From Halorhodospira halochloris (GTDB lineage Bacteria; Pseudomonadota; Gammaproteobacteria; Nitrococcales; Halorhodospiraceae): DNA of 64,000 nucleotides. The stretch is from the NCBI RefSeq assembly GCF_002356555.2, contig NZ_AP017372.2, positions 2,272,501 through 2,336,500 on the forward strand, in the 5' to 3' direction. Positions 15,542-25,018 of this stretch are shown here, one piece after another. Position numbers and translations under genes: made by a program. Positions within the stretch are counted from its first letter, which is position 1, and the number at the start of each line of letters is the position of its first letter. The notes under the pieces were generated by a model. It worked only from the letters and a program-made list of their open reading frames with translations. It did not search any database and was not told the origin of the DNA.

Positions 15542-15635
15542 AATCCCTCCAGTACCATTTCATAAGGATTCTAGGACGAGCCGGTGAGCCAGCCCAGTCG
15601 CTGAGCGACGGCTTTTCCGTCGCTGGAATGAGGCC

Positions 15636-16580
15636 ATGCGGATTGAGCAGATCGAGAGTGTCCTGGCAGTGGTGGAGAGCGGCTCTGTTGCCGCCGCGGC
15701 TCGCAGGCTGGGTCAAAGCCGCACTACGGTGAGCACAGCAATTTCGGCCCTGGAGGATGAACTGGGCGTGACCCTGTTCGAGCGCTCTGGCAACCGGCTC
15801 GAACTCAGCCCCGTGGGCGGGGCGATCCTTACCGATTGCCGGCGGCTGCAGCAGGTGGCCGATCAGATTCGCTCCCGTTGTCTCCATCACCTCAGCGGCG
15901 CCGAGTCGCGGCTGTGCATCGCCCGGGACGACGCCCTGCCCGAGTCCCTGTGGCGTGAGCTGCTTCGCCGATTGAAGGAGCGCTACCCGCAGACCAGCGT
16001 CTCGGTCTATGTCGCCCCACCCCAGGAGTTGCCCGCCCTGGTCGAGCGCCAGTCGGTGGATGTCGCCTACGGCCTGATCCCGCCCTCGCTGAGCTTCGGC
16101 TATCACCACCTGCGCGAGATCGCAGACGTGCTCATGCACACCGTGGCCGCCGCCGAGCACCCGCTGGCGCGCATGCCGCGGGTCACCCAGGATGATCTGG
16201 TCCTGCACACGGAGGTCACGCTTGCCTACATGGGCACGTCTACCCTTGTTGCGGAATCACCGGAGACCGCCAACTACCTGGCGTTTACCCAGTTCGAGAT
16301 CATGCGCGATGTGGTCATGGAGGGCTCCGGCTGGGCGGACCTCCCGCTGCCCTTGATCGCGGAGCCATTGAACCGGGGCGAACTGCGGGTCATCCGTCAC
16401 CCGGAGGCGACGTGGTGGATGACCCTCTCGGCCCTGGAGACCGACCAGGCCCACGGCCGCCCGGTGGTGACGTGGATGGGCAATGCCCTGGAGGCGTGCT
16501 TCACTCAGTGGGGGCTGGCTGAGCCTGCCGTATCAACACCCGCCGTATCCGCCGATCTGAACGAGCAGAAGGAACCATGA
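15636..16580 (+). CDS. LysR-type transcriptional regulator
   Basis: The N-terminal winged HTH (about 1-60: IEQIESVLAVVESGSVAAAA, RRLGQSRTTVSTAISALEDE, LGVTLFERSGNRLELSPVG) is a classic LysR domain. A substrate-binding domain follows (about 90-295). At 314 residues it has standard length. It is divergent from the CDF transporter, the usual arrangement for a LysR regulator and its target, so control of that transporter is likely (inference). Base composition matches the transporter. Confidence 0.94.
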   Translation: MRIEQIESVLAVVESGSVAAAARRLGQSRTTVSTAISALEDELGVTLFERSGNRLELSPVGGAILTDCRRLQQVADQIRSRCLHHLSGAESRLCIARDDALPESLWRELLRRLKERYPQTSVSVYVAPPQELPALVERQSVDVAYGLIPPSLSFGYHHLREIADVLMHTVAAAEHPLARMPRVTQDDLVLHTEVTLAYMGTSTLVAESPETANYLAFTQFEIMRDVVMEGSGWADLPLPLIAEPLNRGELRVIRHPEATWWMTLSALETDQAHGRPVVTWMGNALEACFTQWGLAEPAVSTPAVSADLNEQKEP

Positions 16581-16660
16581 AGCCCCTGTTCCGGCCAAAA
16601 GATTTCGGACACCAATTTCTGCAGCTTACCTAATCATACTTCTGCCGTAACTGCGCCATT

Positions 16661-16873
16661 CTATCCGCTACTGTTGTCTGACAGAGAGCCTTCTACTTCG
16701 GAGCTTTCGGCACGCAGAGCCAGCATGGCATCGGCCTCTGCATAGCGCATCCGGGCTCGGGCAGCAATCACATCATCTACGCTGGGCTTGCGATTGCCGG
16801 CATTGCGCAAAACATTCTCCGCATCCTGCCAGGAGACATAAGTGTGGGCGGCAAAGTAGTCACGGTCGTTCAT
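16661..16873 (-). CDS. Small hypothetical protein (70 aa)
   Basis: From the ATG at 16873 the protein begins MNDRDYFAAHTYVSWQDAEN and ends in an acidic Ser-rich tail. A strong AGGGGGGG site lies 4-5 bases upstream, which favours this start over the longer frame reaching 17077. It is soluble and helical, with no known domain that I recognise. It lies just downstream of the PLD-like gene on the same strand and may be co-transcribed with it. Confidence 0.6.
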   Translation of the reverse strand: MNDRDYFAAHTYVSWQDAENVLRNAGNRKPSVDDVIAARARMRYAEADAMLALRAESSEVEGSLSDNSSG

Positions 16874-17012
16874 TAACCCCCCCTCTGCAAAGATAACACT
16901 GCCCTGTCGGTGTTTTTCGGTTATTGAAGGTCCCCTCACGAAACACTGCAGGTGTGAAAGTGATTGAGTAGACAGCAAACCCATACGACAGAGAATAAGA
17001 TAATTCAACTTG

Positions 17013-17855
17013 CTACAGAGCCTCGGAAATGGCGTTCCTCTTGATATCCTTGGACACCGATGTCCACATCTCTTCAACGAAGCCTGGATCCTCTATAATC
17101 ACACTCAACTCATCGTTGACTGAGAAAGCGTTGGAGAGCCAGTTAAAGCTTCCGATGGTACAAGCCGAGTCAACCAGAAGTAGTTTGGAGTGGTTTTTGA
17201 AGTGCGCAAGGGTCATGCTGTCCTTTTGGTTACGAGCCAGTTCTATAAGGCCCTTCTCCGCCGGAGTTGCCTCGCCCGACGATTGAGCCACTTCCTGCCG
17301 GGACTTATAACCCCAGCCGATGTAGATTTTAACCCCACGTTTGGCAGCATTGCGCAGAGCTCGGCGCATGGTATTGTCGAAGCCGTATCTGGTTACCCAC
17401 CCGCTCAGGATGATGATGCGCTTCTGGGCAGAGCGAACTTGCTGAAGAAGCTCTTGACGGTGTTGCTTCGTCCCGCGGACCAGGCGAGTTGGGCGGACGC
17501 CTTTAGCAGGCGCGGCAGCACTGAAGTTATCTTGTAGATCCCGCATTGAAGTGCGCAAAGCCTCGTTCTCCTCGAGTAAGCGCGCACTGCACTCTTTCCA
17601 GCGATTGTAATAATAAACTGTTGCGACACCGGCCAGTCCTACCAAGACGATAAGCGTTAGCTGGAAGCTTGCAAGCTGCCCGCTCAGGGAGTAGCCAACA
17701 AACAGCGCTGAAAGCCCGAGCGTCCATGCGAGCCAAAAGAGAACTACGCCGAGGCCTACTTGCAACGCTTTCTTGTATGAGATGAAGACGAGCGGCAGTA
17801 GAAAGCCAGCCAGGATTGTTAGTGCAATAAACGCTTGCCAATTTAGTGCGGACAT
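17013..17855 (-). CDS. Membrane-anchored phospholipase D-like protein
   Basis: This 280-residue protein has three hydrophobic segments (about 8-27, 31-53, 64-83), a coiled-coil stretch (about 86-112) and a PLD-type domain. The HKD motif appears once, as H-S-K-L-L-L-V-D in HFKNHSKLLLVDS, followed by CTIGSFNWLS. The first half of the domain (KRIIILSGWV, GVKIYIGWGYK) lacks an HKD, so activity would need a dimer, as in Nuc-type enzymes. PLD-fold nucleases occur in defence islands; here that is only a possibility. It sits in the degraded island with no clear partner. Confidence 0.72.
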   Translation of the reverse strand: MSALNWQAFIALTILAGFLLPLVFISYKKALQVGLGVVLFWLAWTLGLSALFVGYSLSGQLASFQLTLIVLVGLAGVATVYYYNRWKECSARLLEENEALRTSMRDLQDNFSAAAPAKGVRPTRLVRGTKQHRQELLQQVRSAQKRIIILSGWVTRYGFDNTMRRALRNAAKRGVKIYIGWGYKSRQEVAQSSGEATPAEKGLIELARNQKDSMTLAHFKNHSKLLLVDSACTIGSFNWLSNAFSVNDELSVIIEDPGFVEEMWTSVSKDIKRNAISEAL

Positions 17856-18080
17856 AGGTCATCCTCTTTTTTTATGGTCAAAGGCAAGGCTGCAGCTATA
17901 TAGCGCTTCGGCAACCTGCACATACAGCGCCGGGGATCCTCGTCTGGCTTTGTCATGCCTTGATGCAAATGATGATCCGAGAAATTCTGGCCCAACGACA
18001 TTTTAGGCCATATGAAGTGGTGCATAGGGCTAATGCTGCATTTTGTCTAAGGGGTGTCTAGCCACAGCACCGCCCCCTAA

Positions 18081-18458
18081 TCAACCAACCCCCTCCAACA
18101 CCCTCAACTCATACGCCACACCACTCGCTTTCACCGCCTCTACACTCTCCCTGGCTTTCTCAGCGCTATTGGCAGCGCCGGTTACCTCAGGATAATGAGC
18201 CCACTCCCCCTTGATATCCATCGCCACCCAATCGACCCACGGCAGTGCCTCCTGTAGCAGCTGTGGGTAGCTACCAGCAGTGTGCAGCACGACTTTAAAA
18301 CCAAGATCACGCACCGCCTTTACAGCATCAAAAATAGCCGGCTGCATGGTCGGCTCACCTCCGGAGAAGACCACCGCATCAAGCTGACCCTGGCTACGGC
18401 ACAGCAACTCCTGCAGATCTGCCCACCCCAGCTGATTCACCCCGCGAGCTGGCACTAA
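18081..18458 (-). pseudogene. nrdG-like radical SAM activase, internal fragment
   Basis: The segment VPARGVNQLGWADLQELLC, DAVVFSGGEPTMQPAIFDAV and PWVDWVAMDIKGEWAHYPE matches the anaerobic RNR-activating protein family (NrdG2 type). The CxxxCxxC iron-sulfur motif, which should lie just upstream of VPARG, is missing, and the C-terminus stops after about 125 residues. Upstream, in the same frame, lies a dprA-like fragment, so this is the downstream half of a deletion chimera. Confidence 0.75.
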
Positions 18459-18799
18459 ACTGCGCGCCCTCTTGCGGCCGTTATCACTGGGGTTGCGCGT
18501 ACCAATTACTGCAACCTATGGGCTTGCTAAAAGATCCTTGCGCCCGCCGCAGTAAAGTAGCGCTAGTGGGTGCTCGGCATCGTAAAGCTGTGGTGGATAG
18601 CCAGCGCTGCCGCGCAGCAACACATCAAAATTATCGACACCGCCGGCGTGTAAAGTCTCGATCACTAGGCGAGCTTGGTGCGCGCCTGCTGGGAAGTGGC
18701 GAAATCGGCTAACTGTGCCCGAGGATTTTGGCGGAACAGATCCGCTAACCATTTGAAACTAGCTTTGCGGTTCAGCCAAAGGGTTTCGTATGCGCCCAT
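18459..18799 (-). pseudogene. dprA-like gene fragment with frameshift and stop, fused to nrdG fragment
   Basis: Read leftward from the ATG at 18799: MGAYETLWLNRKASFKWLAD, then a frameshift near 18660, then RLVIETLHAGGVDNFDVLLR, YPPQLYDAEHPLALLYCGG, an in-frame TAG (about 18516), then VAVIGTRNPSDNGRKRARSL. The YPPQL/VAVIGTRNPS pattern is that of a DprA/Smf-type Rossmann domain. It is cut off there and continues in frame into the nrdG-like fragment. At least three lesions (frameshift, nonsense codon, truncating fusion) make it a pseudogene. Confidence 0.65.
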
Positions 18800-18801
18800 C
18801 T

Positions 18802-18871
18802 CCAGCGGTGCAACTGGCGCCGCTTCGGTCTCTTATCTGCTGCCGATATCAAACGCCAGTTGCACTGCTGG
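18802..18871. repeat. Near-perfect inverted repeat between OB-HD gene and dprA-like fragment
   Basis: 18802-18819 (CCAGCGGTGCAACTGGCG) and 18854-18871 are reverse complements with a single mismatch, separated by 34 bases. It lies 12 bases beyond the stop of the leftward HD gene. It could be a factor-independent terminator without a clear T-run, or a site left by a mobile element. Confidence 0.6.
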
Positions 18872-18882
18872 TTCTCCTCTAC

Positions 18883-19854
18883 CTACATGACTGCCCCAGC
18901 ACAGCGTTCTCCTAACTGAAGCGCTTCAGACCGGGGCCGGTAAAAGCTCCGGGAAGGGCCTCCATTACTAGGCTTAAGACTGGCAATCTGTCTATACCGT
19001 GGCAAAGATTCAAAAGCACGCCGGCTAGCATCTTCGGCTGCACTAAAACGATCCAGTGCCAAAAGAAGACCCACCCCAGGAACACGATTACCATCGGTGA
19101 TTCCCTCAATGGCACTAAACATGTAGTGAAGCAATAACCAAGCCTCAAGGTCCTCTTCCTTCAGTAAAGAGAGTTCCTTCTCAAGCAATAGCTTGTTTAA
19201 GCTAGCATGCTCACGAGCCTGGAAAGGCAACATACCAAGCACATCCCGAGCTACCTTGCCCAAATCATGCAAAAGCGCACTCACCAATAGGCACTGCCGG
19301 CTCACCCCGTTTTGATGACCCCAAGTCAACATATCCAAACCGTGAACTATTTGCAGAGAGTGTTTAAGCAACCCTCCTGGTTCCACATGGTGGCAATCAA
19401 CACTGGCTGGCTTGCTGACGAAAGCCCGGGTTCTCTTCTGGTCGGCAAAAACACGCTCCAGAAAACGCCGCAAGGCGGGATTTGTGATCTCACGGTTGAC
19501 CACTTCATACAGCCTATAGAGCAAACCAGGTACAGGACATAGCCGATGAGGAAGCAGTTGCAGCGTTGAATACTCATCAATCTGCTCAAGCTTATCCACT
19601 CGGTTATACCACCCACCATGGAGGGCCTGGGTCAGAGTTACGGTAACCCTCACAACACTACCTTCCCAAGGTGGGCATGGCTGCCCGAACTCATCCATTG
19701 GCGCCAAGTAAAGAACCTTTAGGCTGCCCGAACAATCTTCTAGCTCGAGCTCATGCAGATTGACCATTCTGATCCGGGGATTCACCTGCGCTACCCGATA
19801 CTCACCGGACCAAGGGACATCAGCCTTTTCGGGTGTAAACTTGATCAGTTTCAT
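18883..19854 (-). CDS. OB-fold/HD-domain protein, YhaM-like
   Basis: From the ATG at 19854 (323 residues) the protein has an N-terminal OB-like part (about 1-90: SGSLKVLYLAPMDEFGQ, GSVVRVTVTL) and a central HD domain: HHVEPGGLLKHSLQIVHG, then LLVSALLHDLGKVARD. This order resembles the YhaM/Cbf1 3'-5' exoribonuclease group and the HD domains of some mobile-element proteins. The C-terminal 60 residues are basic. The start overlaps the stop of the preceding 90-residue gene (ATGA). Nuclease activity is inferred. Confidence 0.7.
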   Translation of the reverse strand: MKLIKFTPEKADVPWSGEYRVAQVNPRIRMVNLHELELEDCSGSLKVLYLAPMDEFGQPCPPWEGSVVRVTVTLTQALHGGWYNRVDKLEQIDEYSTLQLLPHRLCPVPGLLYRLYEVVNREITNPALRRFLERVFADQKRTRAFVSKPASVDCHHVEPGGLLKHSLQIVHGLDMLTWGHQNGVSRQCLLVSALLHDLGKVARDVLGMLPFQAREHASLNKLLLEKELSLLKEEDLEAWLLLHYMFSAIEGITDGNRVPGVGLLLALDRFSAAEDASRRAFESLPRYRQIASLKPSNGGPSRSFYRPRSEALQLGERCAGAVM

Positions 19855-20123
19855 GTCAACACCTCCACCCGGCGCTGCAGCCGGTCCACAAAAAGCCTGA
19901 ACAGAATCTGCGCCACGGCTTGATCCTCCAAATCCAGCTGCAGGAGCAACCAATCCTCCAGCGCTTCCTGCAGGGGTTGTCCTTCCCGTGCTCCTACTGC
20001 TGCCCGTAGCACATCCGAATCCTCGCTTGCGAAAGCACTGAGCAGCACTTGCGCCATCTCTTCGACCGCAGCCGGCACTATATAGGCGCTGAAGCCTGGC
20101 CCCTTAATTTGAGTCACTTTCAT
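19851..20123 (-). CDS. Small hypothetical protein coupled to the OB-HD gene
   Basis: The protein begins MKVTQIKGPGFSAYIVPAAV and is 90 residues, acidic and helical. I do not recognise its family. Its stop overlaps the start of the OB-HD gene by 4 bases, and its own start overlaps the 3' end of the integrase remnant by 20 bases, so the three were once read together. The ATG at 20123 is preferred over the one at 20159, which lies deeper in the integrase frame. Confidence 0.6.
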   Translation of the reverse strand: MKVTQIKGPGFSAYIVPAAVEEMAQVLLSAFASEDSDVLRAAVGAREGQPLQEALEDWLLLQLDLEDQAVAQILFRLFVDRLQRRVEVLT

Positions 20124-20472
20124 CTCCCACCCCCTGTACTTCATCGCCTGCCATTTCACATACGCCCTGCACCGGCCCGAGCTGAGCCGATAACAGCCTC
20201 TCTATTGCCGACCCATCACGCCGTGTCAGGTTGGGGACATAGCGCGAATAGACGGTAAAGAGCATCTTCGTGTCGCTATGGCCCATCTGCTGGGCTATCC
20301 ACTCCGGCGACTCGCCAGAGGCGAGCCAGAGCGTGGCCGCGGTGTGCCGGGTCTGGTACGGCCGCCGGCGTCGTAAACCAGCAGCCTTCAGCGCCGGATA
20401 CCAGACTCGATTAGACAGATTGTTGTACTGGATCGGCCCTCCCCCCCCCTCGCGAACACTTTAGGCCCATCT
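20104..20472 (-). pseudogene. Tyrosine recombinase (phage-type integrase), C-terminal remnant
   Basis: Read leftward the frame gives PIQYNNLSNRVWYPALKAAG, YQTRHTAATLWLASGESPEW, IAQQMGHSDTKMLFTVYSRY and VPNLTRRDGSA, the catalytic end of a tyrosine recombinase. The RHT and GH motifs and the candidate nucleophile Tyr (VYSRY) are all there. The N-terminal two thirds are absent, and near 20442-20450 a run of nine C (G on the coding strand) shifts the frame, since DGPKVFAR is in another frame. It lies 170 bases from tRNA-Val, a classic integration site. Confidence 0.8.
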
Positions 20473-20600
20473 TAGGCCGCAAGTGGGCCAAGACGGCAAG
20501 AACCTAATCCCTGCATTTGCTTTTTGGCCGCTGACCCGAGTGAGACCCTTGATCCAGGCCGGGATATGACGTCTTTTAACTCAACACGTTACGACAGATG

Positions 20601-20628
20601 TTGACATTTCCACAGCTATCTGTAGACT
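20601..20628 (+). promoter_or_regulatory. Promoter for tRNA-Val
   Basis: A consensus -35 box TTGACA (20601-20606) is followed after 16 bases by TAGACT (20623-20628) as -10. The tRNA begins 16 bases further on, as expected for a short 5' leader. Confidence 0.65.
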
Positions 20629-20644
20629 ACCTCCTCGTAGCTAT

Positions 20645-20721
20645 AGGCGCGTAGCTCAGCTGGTTAGAGCACCACCTTGACATGGTGGGGGTCGGTGGTT
20701 CGAGTCCACTCGCGCCTACCA
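20645..20721 (+). tRNA. tRNA-Val (GAC)
   Basis: A full 77-base cloverleaf can be folded: acceptor stem AGGCGCG/CGCGCCU, D-arm GCUC/GAGC, anticodon stem CCACC/GGUGG with loop UUGACAU (anticodon GAC, codons GUC/GUU), T-loop UUCGAGU, and an encoded CCA end. It lies just upstream of thrS and next to an integrase remnant. Confidence 0.96.
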
Positions 20722-20815
20722 GTTCCATGGCTTCATCAATCCTTACCGATACAAACGCCATAAAAATGCATGTGGCCCCTCGTATAGGCCACCACTGTGG
20801 AGACTCTCACTAAGC

Positions 20816-22738
20816 ATGCCGAACATCACACTTCCCGACGGTTCAGTCAAAAGCTTCGACAACCCTCCCACCATCCACGAAATAGCCACCTCGATCGGTA
20901 GCAAGCTGGCCAAGGACGCCGTTGCTGGGCGCATTGATGGGGAGCTAGTCGACCTCACCTGTACCGTAGACCGCGACGCTCAGGTCGAAATAGTCACCGC
21001 CAAAGATGACGACGGGCTCGAGATCATCCGCCACTCCACCGCCCACTTGATGGCGCAGGCGGTAAAACAGCTCCACCCCGAGATGCAGGTCACCATCGGC
21101 CCTACCGTCGAGAACGGCTTTTACTACGACTTTGCCGGCGAGCACAGCATATCCGAGGACCAGCTGGAGGCCATCGAACAGCGCATGAGCGAACTCGCCG
21201 AGGCTGACCAACCGGTCGAGCGGGAAGTCTGGGATCGGCAGGCGGCCAAAGAGTTCTTCCTCGAGCAAGGCGAGACCTACAAAGCGCAAATAATCGACGA
21301 ACTGCCGGAGGGCGAGGCTGTCAGCGTCTACCGTCAGGGCGATTTCGTCGACCTGTGCCGCGGCCCCCATGTGCCGAGCACCGGCAAGCTCAAGGCCTTT
21401 AAGCTCACCAAGGTAGCCGGTGCCTATTGGCGTGGCGACCAGAACAATGAGATGCTCCAGCGCCTCTACGGCACCGCTTGGGGGGATCGCAAACAGCTCA
21501 AGGCCTATCTTCAGCGCCTCGAAGAGGCCGAGAAGCGCGACCATCGGCGCTTAGCCCGCAGCCTCGACCTCTTTCATGTGCAGGAAGAGTCACCTGGGAT
21601 GGTCTTCTGGCACCCACGCGGTTGGCAGCTTTACCTCACCGTAGAGAGCTACATCCGCGATCTGATGCGCAACAACGGCTATCACGAAGTGCGCACCCCG
21701 ATGCTCGTCGATCGCAGCCTGTGGGAGCGCTCCGGGCACTGGGAGATGTTCGCCAGCAACATGTTCGTCACCGAATCGGAATCGCGTGACTATGCGGTAA
21801 AGCCGATGAACTGCCCATGCCACGTAGAAATCTACAAGCAAGGGCTGAAGAGCTACCGTGAATTGCCGCTGCGCCTGGCCGAATTCGGCTCCTGCCATCG
21901 CAACGAGCCTTCCGGCACCCTCCACGGACTCATGCGGGTGCGCGGATTCGTGCAGGATGACGCCCATATCTTCTGCACCGAAGAGCAGATCCAGAGCGAG
22001 GTGCGCGCCTTCATTGACCTGGTGCACACCGCCTATCGCCATTTCGGCTTTAACGAGGTCATCATTGCCCTATCGACCCGCCCGGATGAGCGGGTCGGCG
22101 ACGATGCCGTGTGGGACAAGGCCGAACAGGCGCTTGCCCAAGCCCTGGAAGACCACGGCCTGAACTATACCGTCCAGCCCGGCGAGGGGGCCTTTTACGG
22201 CCCCAAGATAGAGTTCTCCCTGCGTGACTGCCTGGAACGGGTCTGGCAACTCGGCACAATCCAGGTCGACTTCTCCATGCCGGGGCGTCTCGGCGCGCAG
22301 TATGTCGACGAGGACGGCGAGCGGCGCACCCCCGTTATGCTCCATCGCGCCATACTGGGCTCGCTGGAACGGTTCATCGGTATACTCATCGAACACTACG
22401 GCGGCGCCTTGCCAACCTGGCTCGCGCCGGTTCAAGTTGCAGTGCTTAACATCACTGATCGCCAGGCCGATTATGCGCAACAAATCGCCGCATCTTTAAG
22501 AGAATACGGCTTTAGAGCCGATGTTGACTTGAGGAATGAGAAAATCGGCTATAAAATCCGCGAACATACACTGCAGAAAGTGCCTTACATGCTCGTGCTC
22601 GGGGACCGGGAGATGGATACACAAACCGTAGCCGTGCGCATGCGAGATGGCACGGATCTCGGTTCCATGGGCTATGAGGAGCTGGTGGCGCGACTGCAAC
22701 AAGATATTTCGCACCCCGGCTGCAATACGGAGGATTAG
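20816..22738 (+). CDS. thrS: Threonyl-tRNA synthetase
   Basis: ThrRS charges tRNA-Thr with threonine. The 640-residue protein has the TGS domain (about 1-60, [20 protein letters not shown]), the editing domain ([14 protein letters not shown] with the zinc-site Hxxx[15 protein letters not shown]), the class II core (motif 2 region [31 protein letters not shown] with a zinc-binding Cys) and the C-terminal anticodon-binding domain. Length equals the bacterial norm (about 640). It is the first gene of the translation operon, and infC begins 3 bases after its stop. Confidence 0.98.
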   Translation: MPNITLPDGSVKSFDNPPTIHEIATSIGSKLAKDAVAGRIDGELVDLTCTVDRDAQVEIVTAKDDDGLEIIRHSTAHLMAQAVKQLHPEMQVTIGPTVENGFYYDFAGEHSISEDQLEAIEQRMSELAEADQPVEREVWDRQAAKEFFLEQGETYKAQIIDELPEGEAVSVYRQGDFVDLCRGPHVPSTGKLKAFKLTKVAGAYWRGDQNNEMLQRLYGTAWGDRKQLKAYLQRLEEAEKRDHRRLARSLDLFHVQEESPGMVFWHPRGWQLYLTVESYIRDLMRNNGYHEVRTPMLVDRSLWERSGHWEMFASNMFVTESESRDYAVKPMNCPCHVEIYKQGLKSYRELPLRLAEFGSCHRNEPSGTLHGLMRVRGFVQDDAHIFCTEEQIQSEVRAFIDLVHTAYRHFGFNEVIIALSTRPDERVGDDAVWDKAEQALAQALEDHGLNYTVQPGEGAFYGPKIEFSLRDCLERVWQLGTIQVDFSMPGRLGAQYVDEDGERRTPVMLHRAILGSLERFIGILIEHYGGALPTWLAPVQVAVLNITDRQADYAQQIAASLREYGFRADVDLRNEKIGYKIREHTLQKVPYMLVLGDREMDTQTVAVRMRDGTDLGSMGYEELVARLQQDISHPGCNTED

Positions 22739-22741
22739 AGG

Positions 22742-23290
22742 ATCGCAACCAAAGCGAAACGCGGTCAGCGAGCAAGTGGCGGTGATCGCCGCATAAATGA
22801 CCAGATCACAGTGCCCCAGGTACGCCTCATCAGTAGTGAAGGCGAACAGGTGGGGGTAGTAGCCACTGAAGAGGCCCTCGCACAGGCGGAAGAAGAAGGG
22901 CTTGACCTAGTAGAGATCGACGGTAACGCTGAGCCCCCTGTCTGCCGAGCTATGGACTACGGCAAGTTCAAGTTCGAGCAGAGCAAGAAACAGCAGGCTG
23001 CGCGCAAGAAACAAAAGCAGATCCAGGTCAAAGAAGTTAAGCTCCGCCCCGGAACCGACGAAGGCGACTTCCAGGTAAAGCTGCGTAACTTACGCCGCTT
23101 CTTGGAGGATGGCGATAAGGCTAAGGTAACCATCAGATTCCGCGGCCGTGAGATGGCCCACCAGGAACTCGGCAAGCGCCTGCTTGATAGAGTTGAGCAA
23201 GAGCTCGAGGATATAGCAGTTGTAGACCAGCGCCCACGTATGGAGGGGCGCCTGATGGTCATGATGATGAGTCCCCGCAAGGGCAAGTAA
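22742..23290 (+). CDS. infC: Translation initiation factor IF-3 (AUC start codon)
   Basis: IF-3 keeps ribosomal subunits apart and checks start codons. The frame from 22742 reads [20 protein letters not shown] then [10 protein letters not shown], the conserved IF-3 N-terminus. It begins with the rare codon ATC, 8 bases after a GGAGG. A start at the GTG at 22811 would cut off about 23 conserved residues. Non-standard infC starts (AUU in E. coli) are known to allow IF-3 to repress its own translation. The C-domain ([20 protein letters not shown]) is intact; length is 182 residues. Confidence 0.93.
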   Translation: MATKAKRGQRASGGDRRINDQITVPQVRLISSEGEQVGVVATEEALAQAEEEGLDLVEIDGNAEPPVCRAMDYGKFKFEQSKKQQAARKKQKQIQVKEVKLRPGTDEGDFQVKLRNLRRFLEDGDKAKVTIRFRGREMAHQELGKRLLDRVEQELEDIAVVDQRPRMEGRLMVMMMSPRKGK

Positions 23291-23307
23291 AACCACAGTC
23301 TCATTGG

Positions 23308-23350
23308 CGGGCGCGCACCGCTTGCAGGTGTCGCGCTCGCTTCTTTTTGT
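23308..23350 (+). terminator. Hairpin with T-rich tail between infC and rpmI (possible attenuator)
   Basis: GCGCGCACC (23311-23319) pairs with GGTGTCGCGC (23327-23336, one bulged T) and is followed by TTCTTTTTGTT. Placed just before the L35/L20 genes, it may act as an attenuator or in L20 autoregulation rather than as a full terminator. Confidence 0.45.
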
Positions 23351-23368
23351 TACAACGGGAGGCAGATC

Positions 23369-23563
23369 ATGCCCAAGATGAAGACCAATCGTGGCGCAGC
23401 TAAGCGCTTCAAGGTAAGACCGTCCGGGCGGATCGTCCGTGCCCGCTCGAACCACAGTCACATCCTGACCAAAAAGGACCCGAAGCGTAAGCGTCGCCTC
23501 TGTGAGCTTACCGAGGTTCATGACAGCGACGCGCCAATGGTAAGGCGCATGCTCGCTAAGTAA
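23369..23563 (+). CDS. rpmI: 50S ribosomal protein L35
   Basis: This 64-residue basic protein begins [20 protein letters not shown] and contains [14 protein letters not shown], matching L35 end to end. A GGGAGG site precedes the ATG. It lies between infC and rplT in the standard order and is probably co-regulated with rplT. Confidence 0.98.
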   Translation: MPKMKTNRGAAKRFKVRPSGRIVRARSNHSHILTKKDPKRKRRLCELTEVHDSDAPMVRRMLAK

Positions 23564-23600
23564 TTTTGGTCTCGCCAAGCTAAATTGAAGGGAGCATCCC

Positions 23601-25012
<1,412 letters not shown>

Positions 25013-25018
25013 ACTCCC

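Noticed and set aside
15542-15635. LysR operator (AATCC and GGATT half-sites about 20 bases apart)
   Set aside because: The spacing and sequence are not diagnostic of a T-N11-A LysR site.
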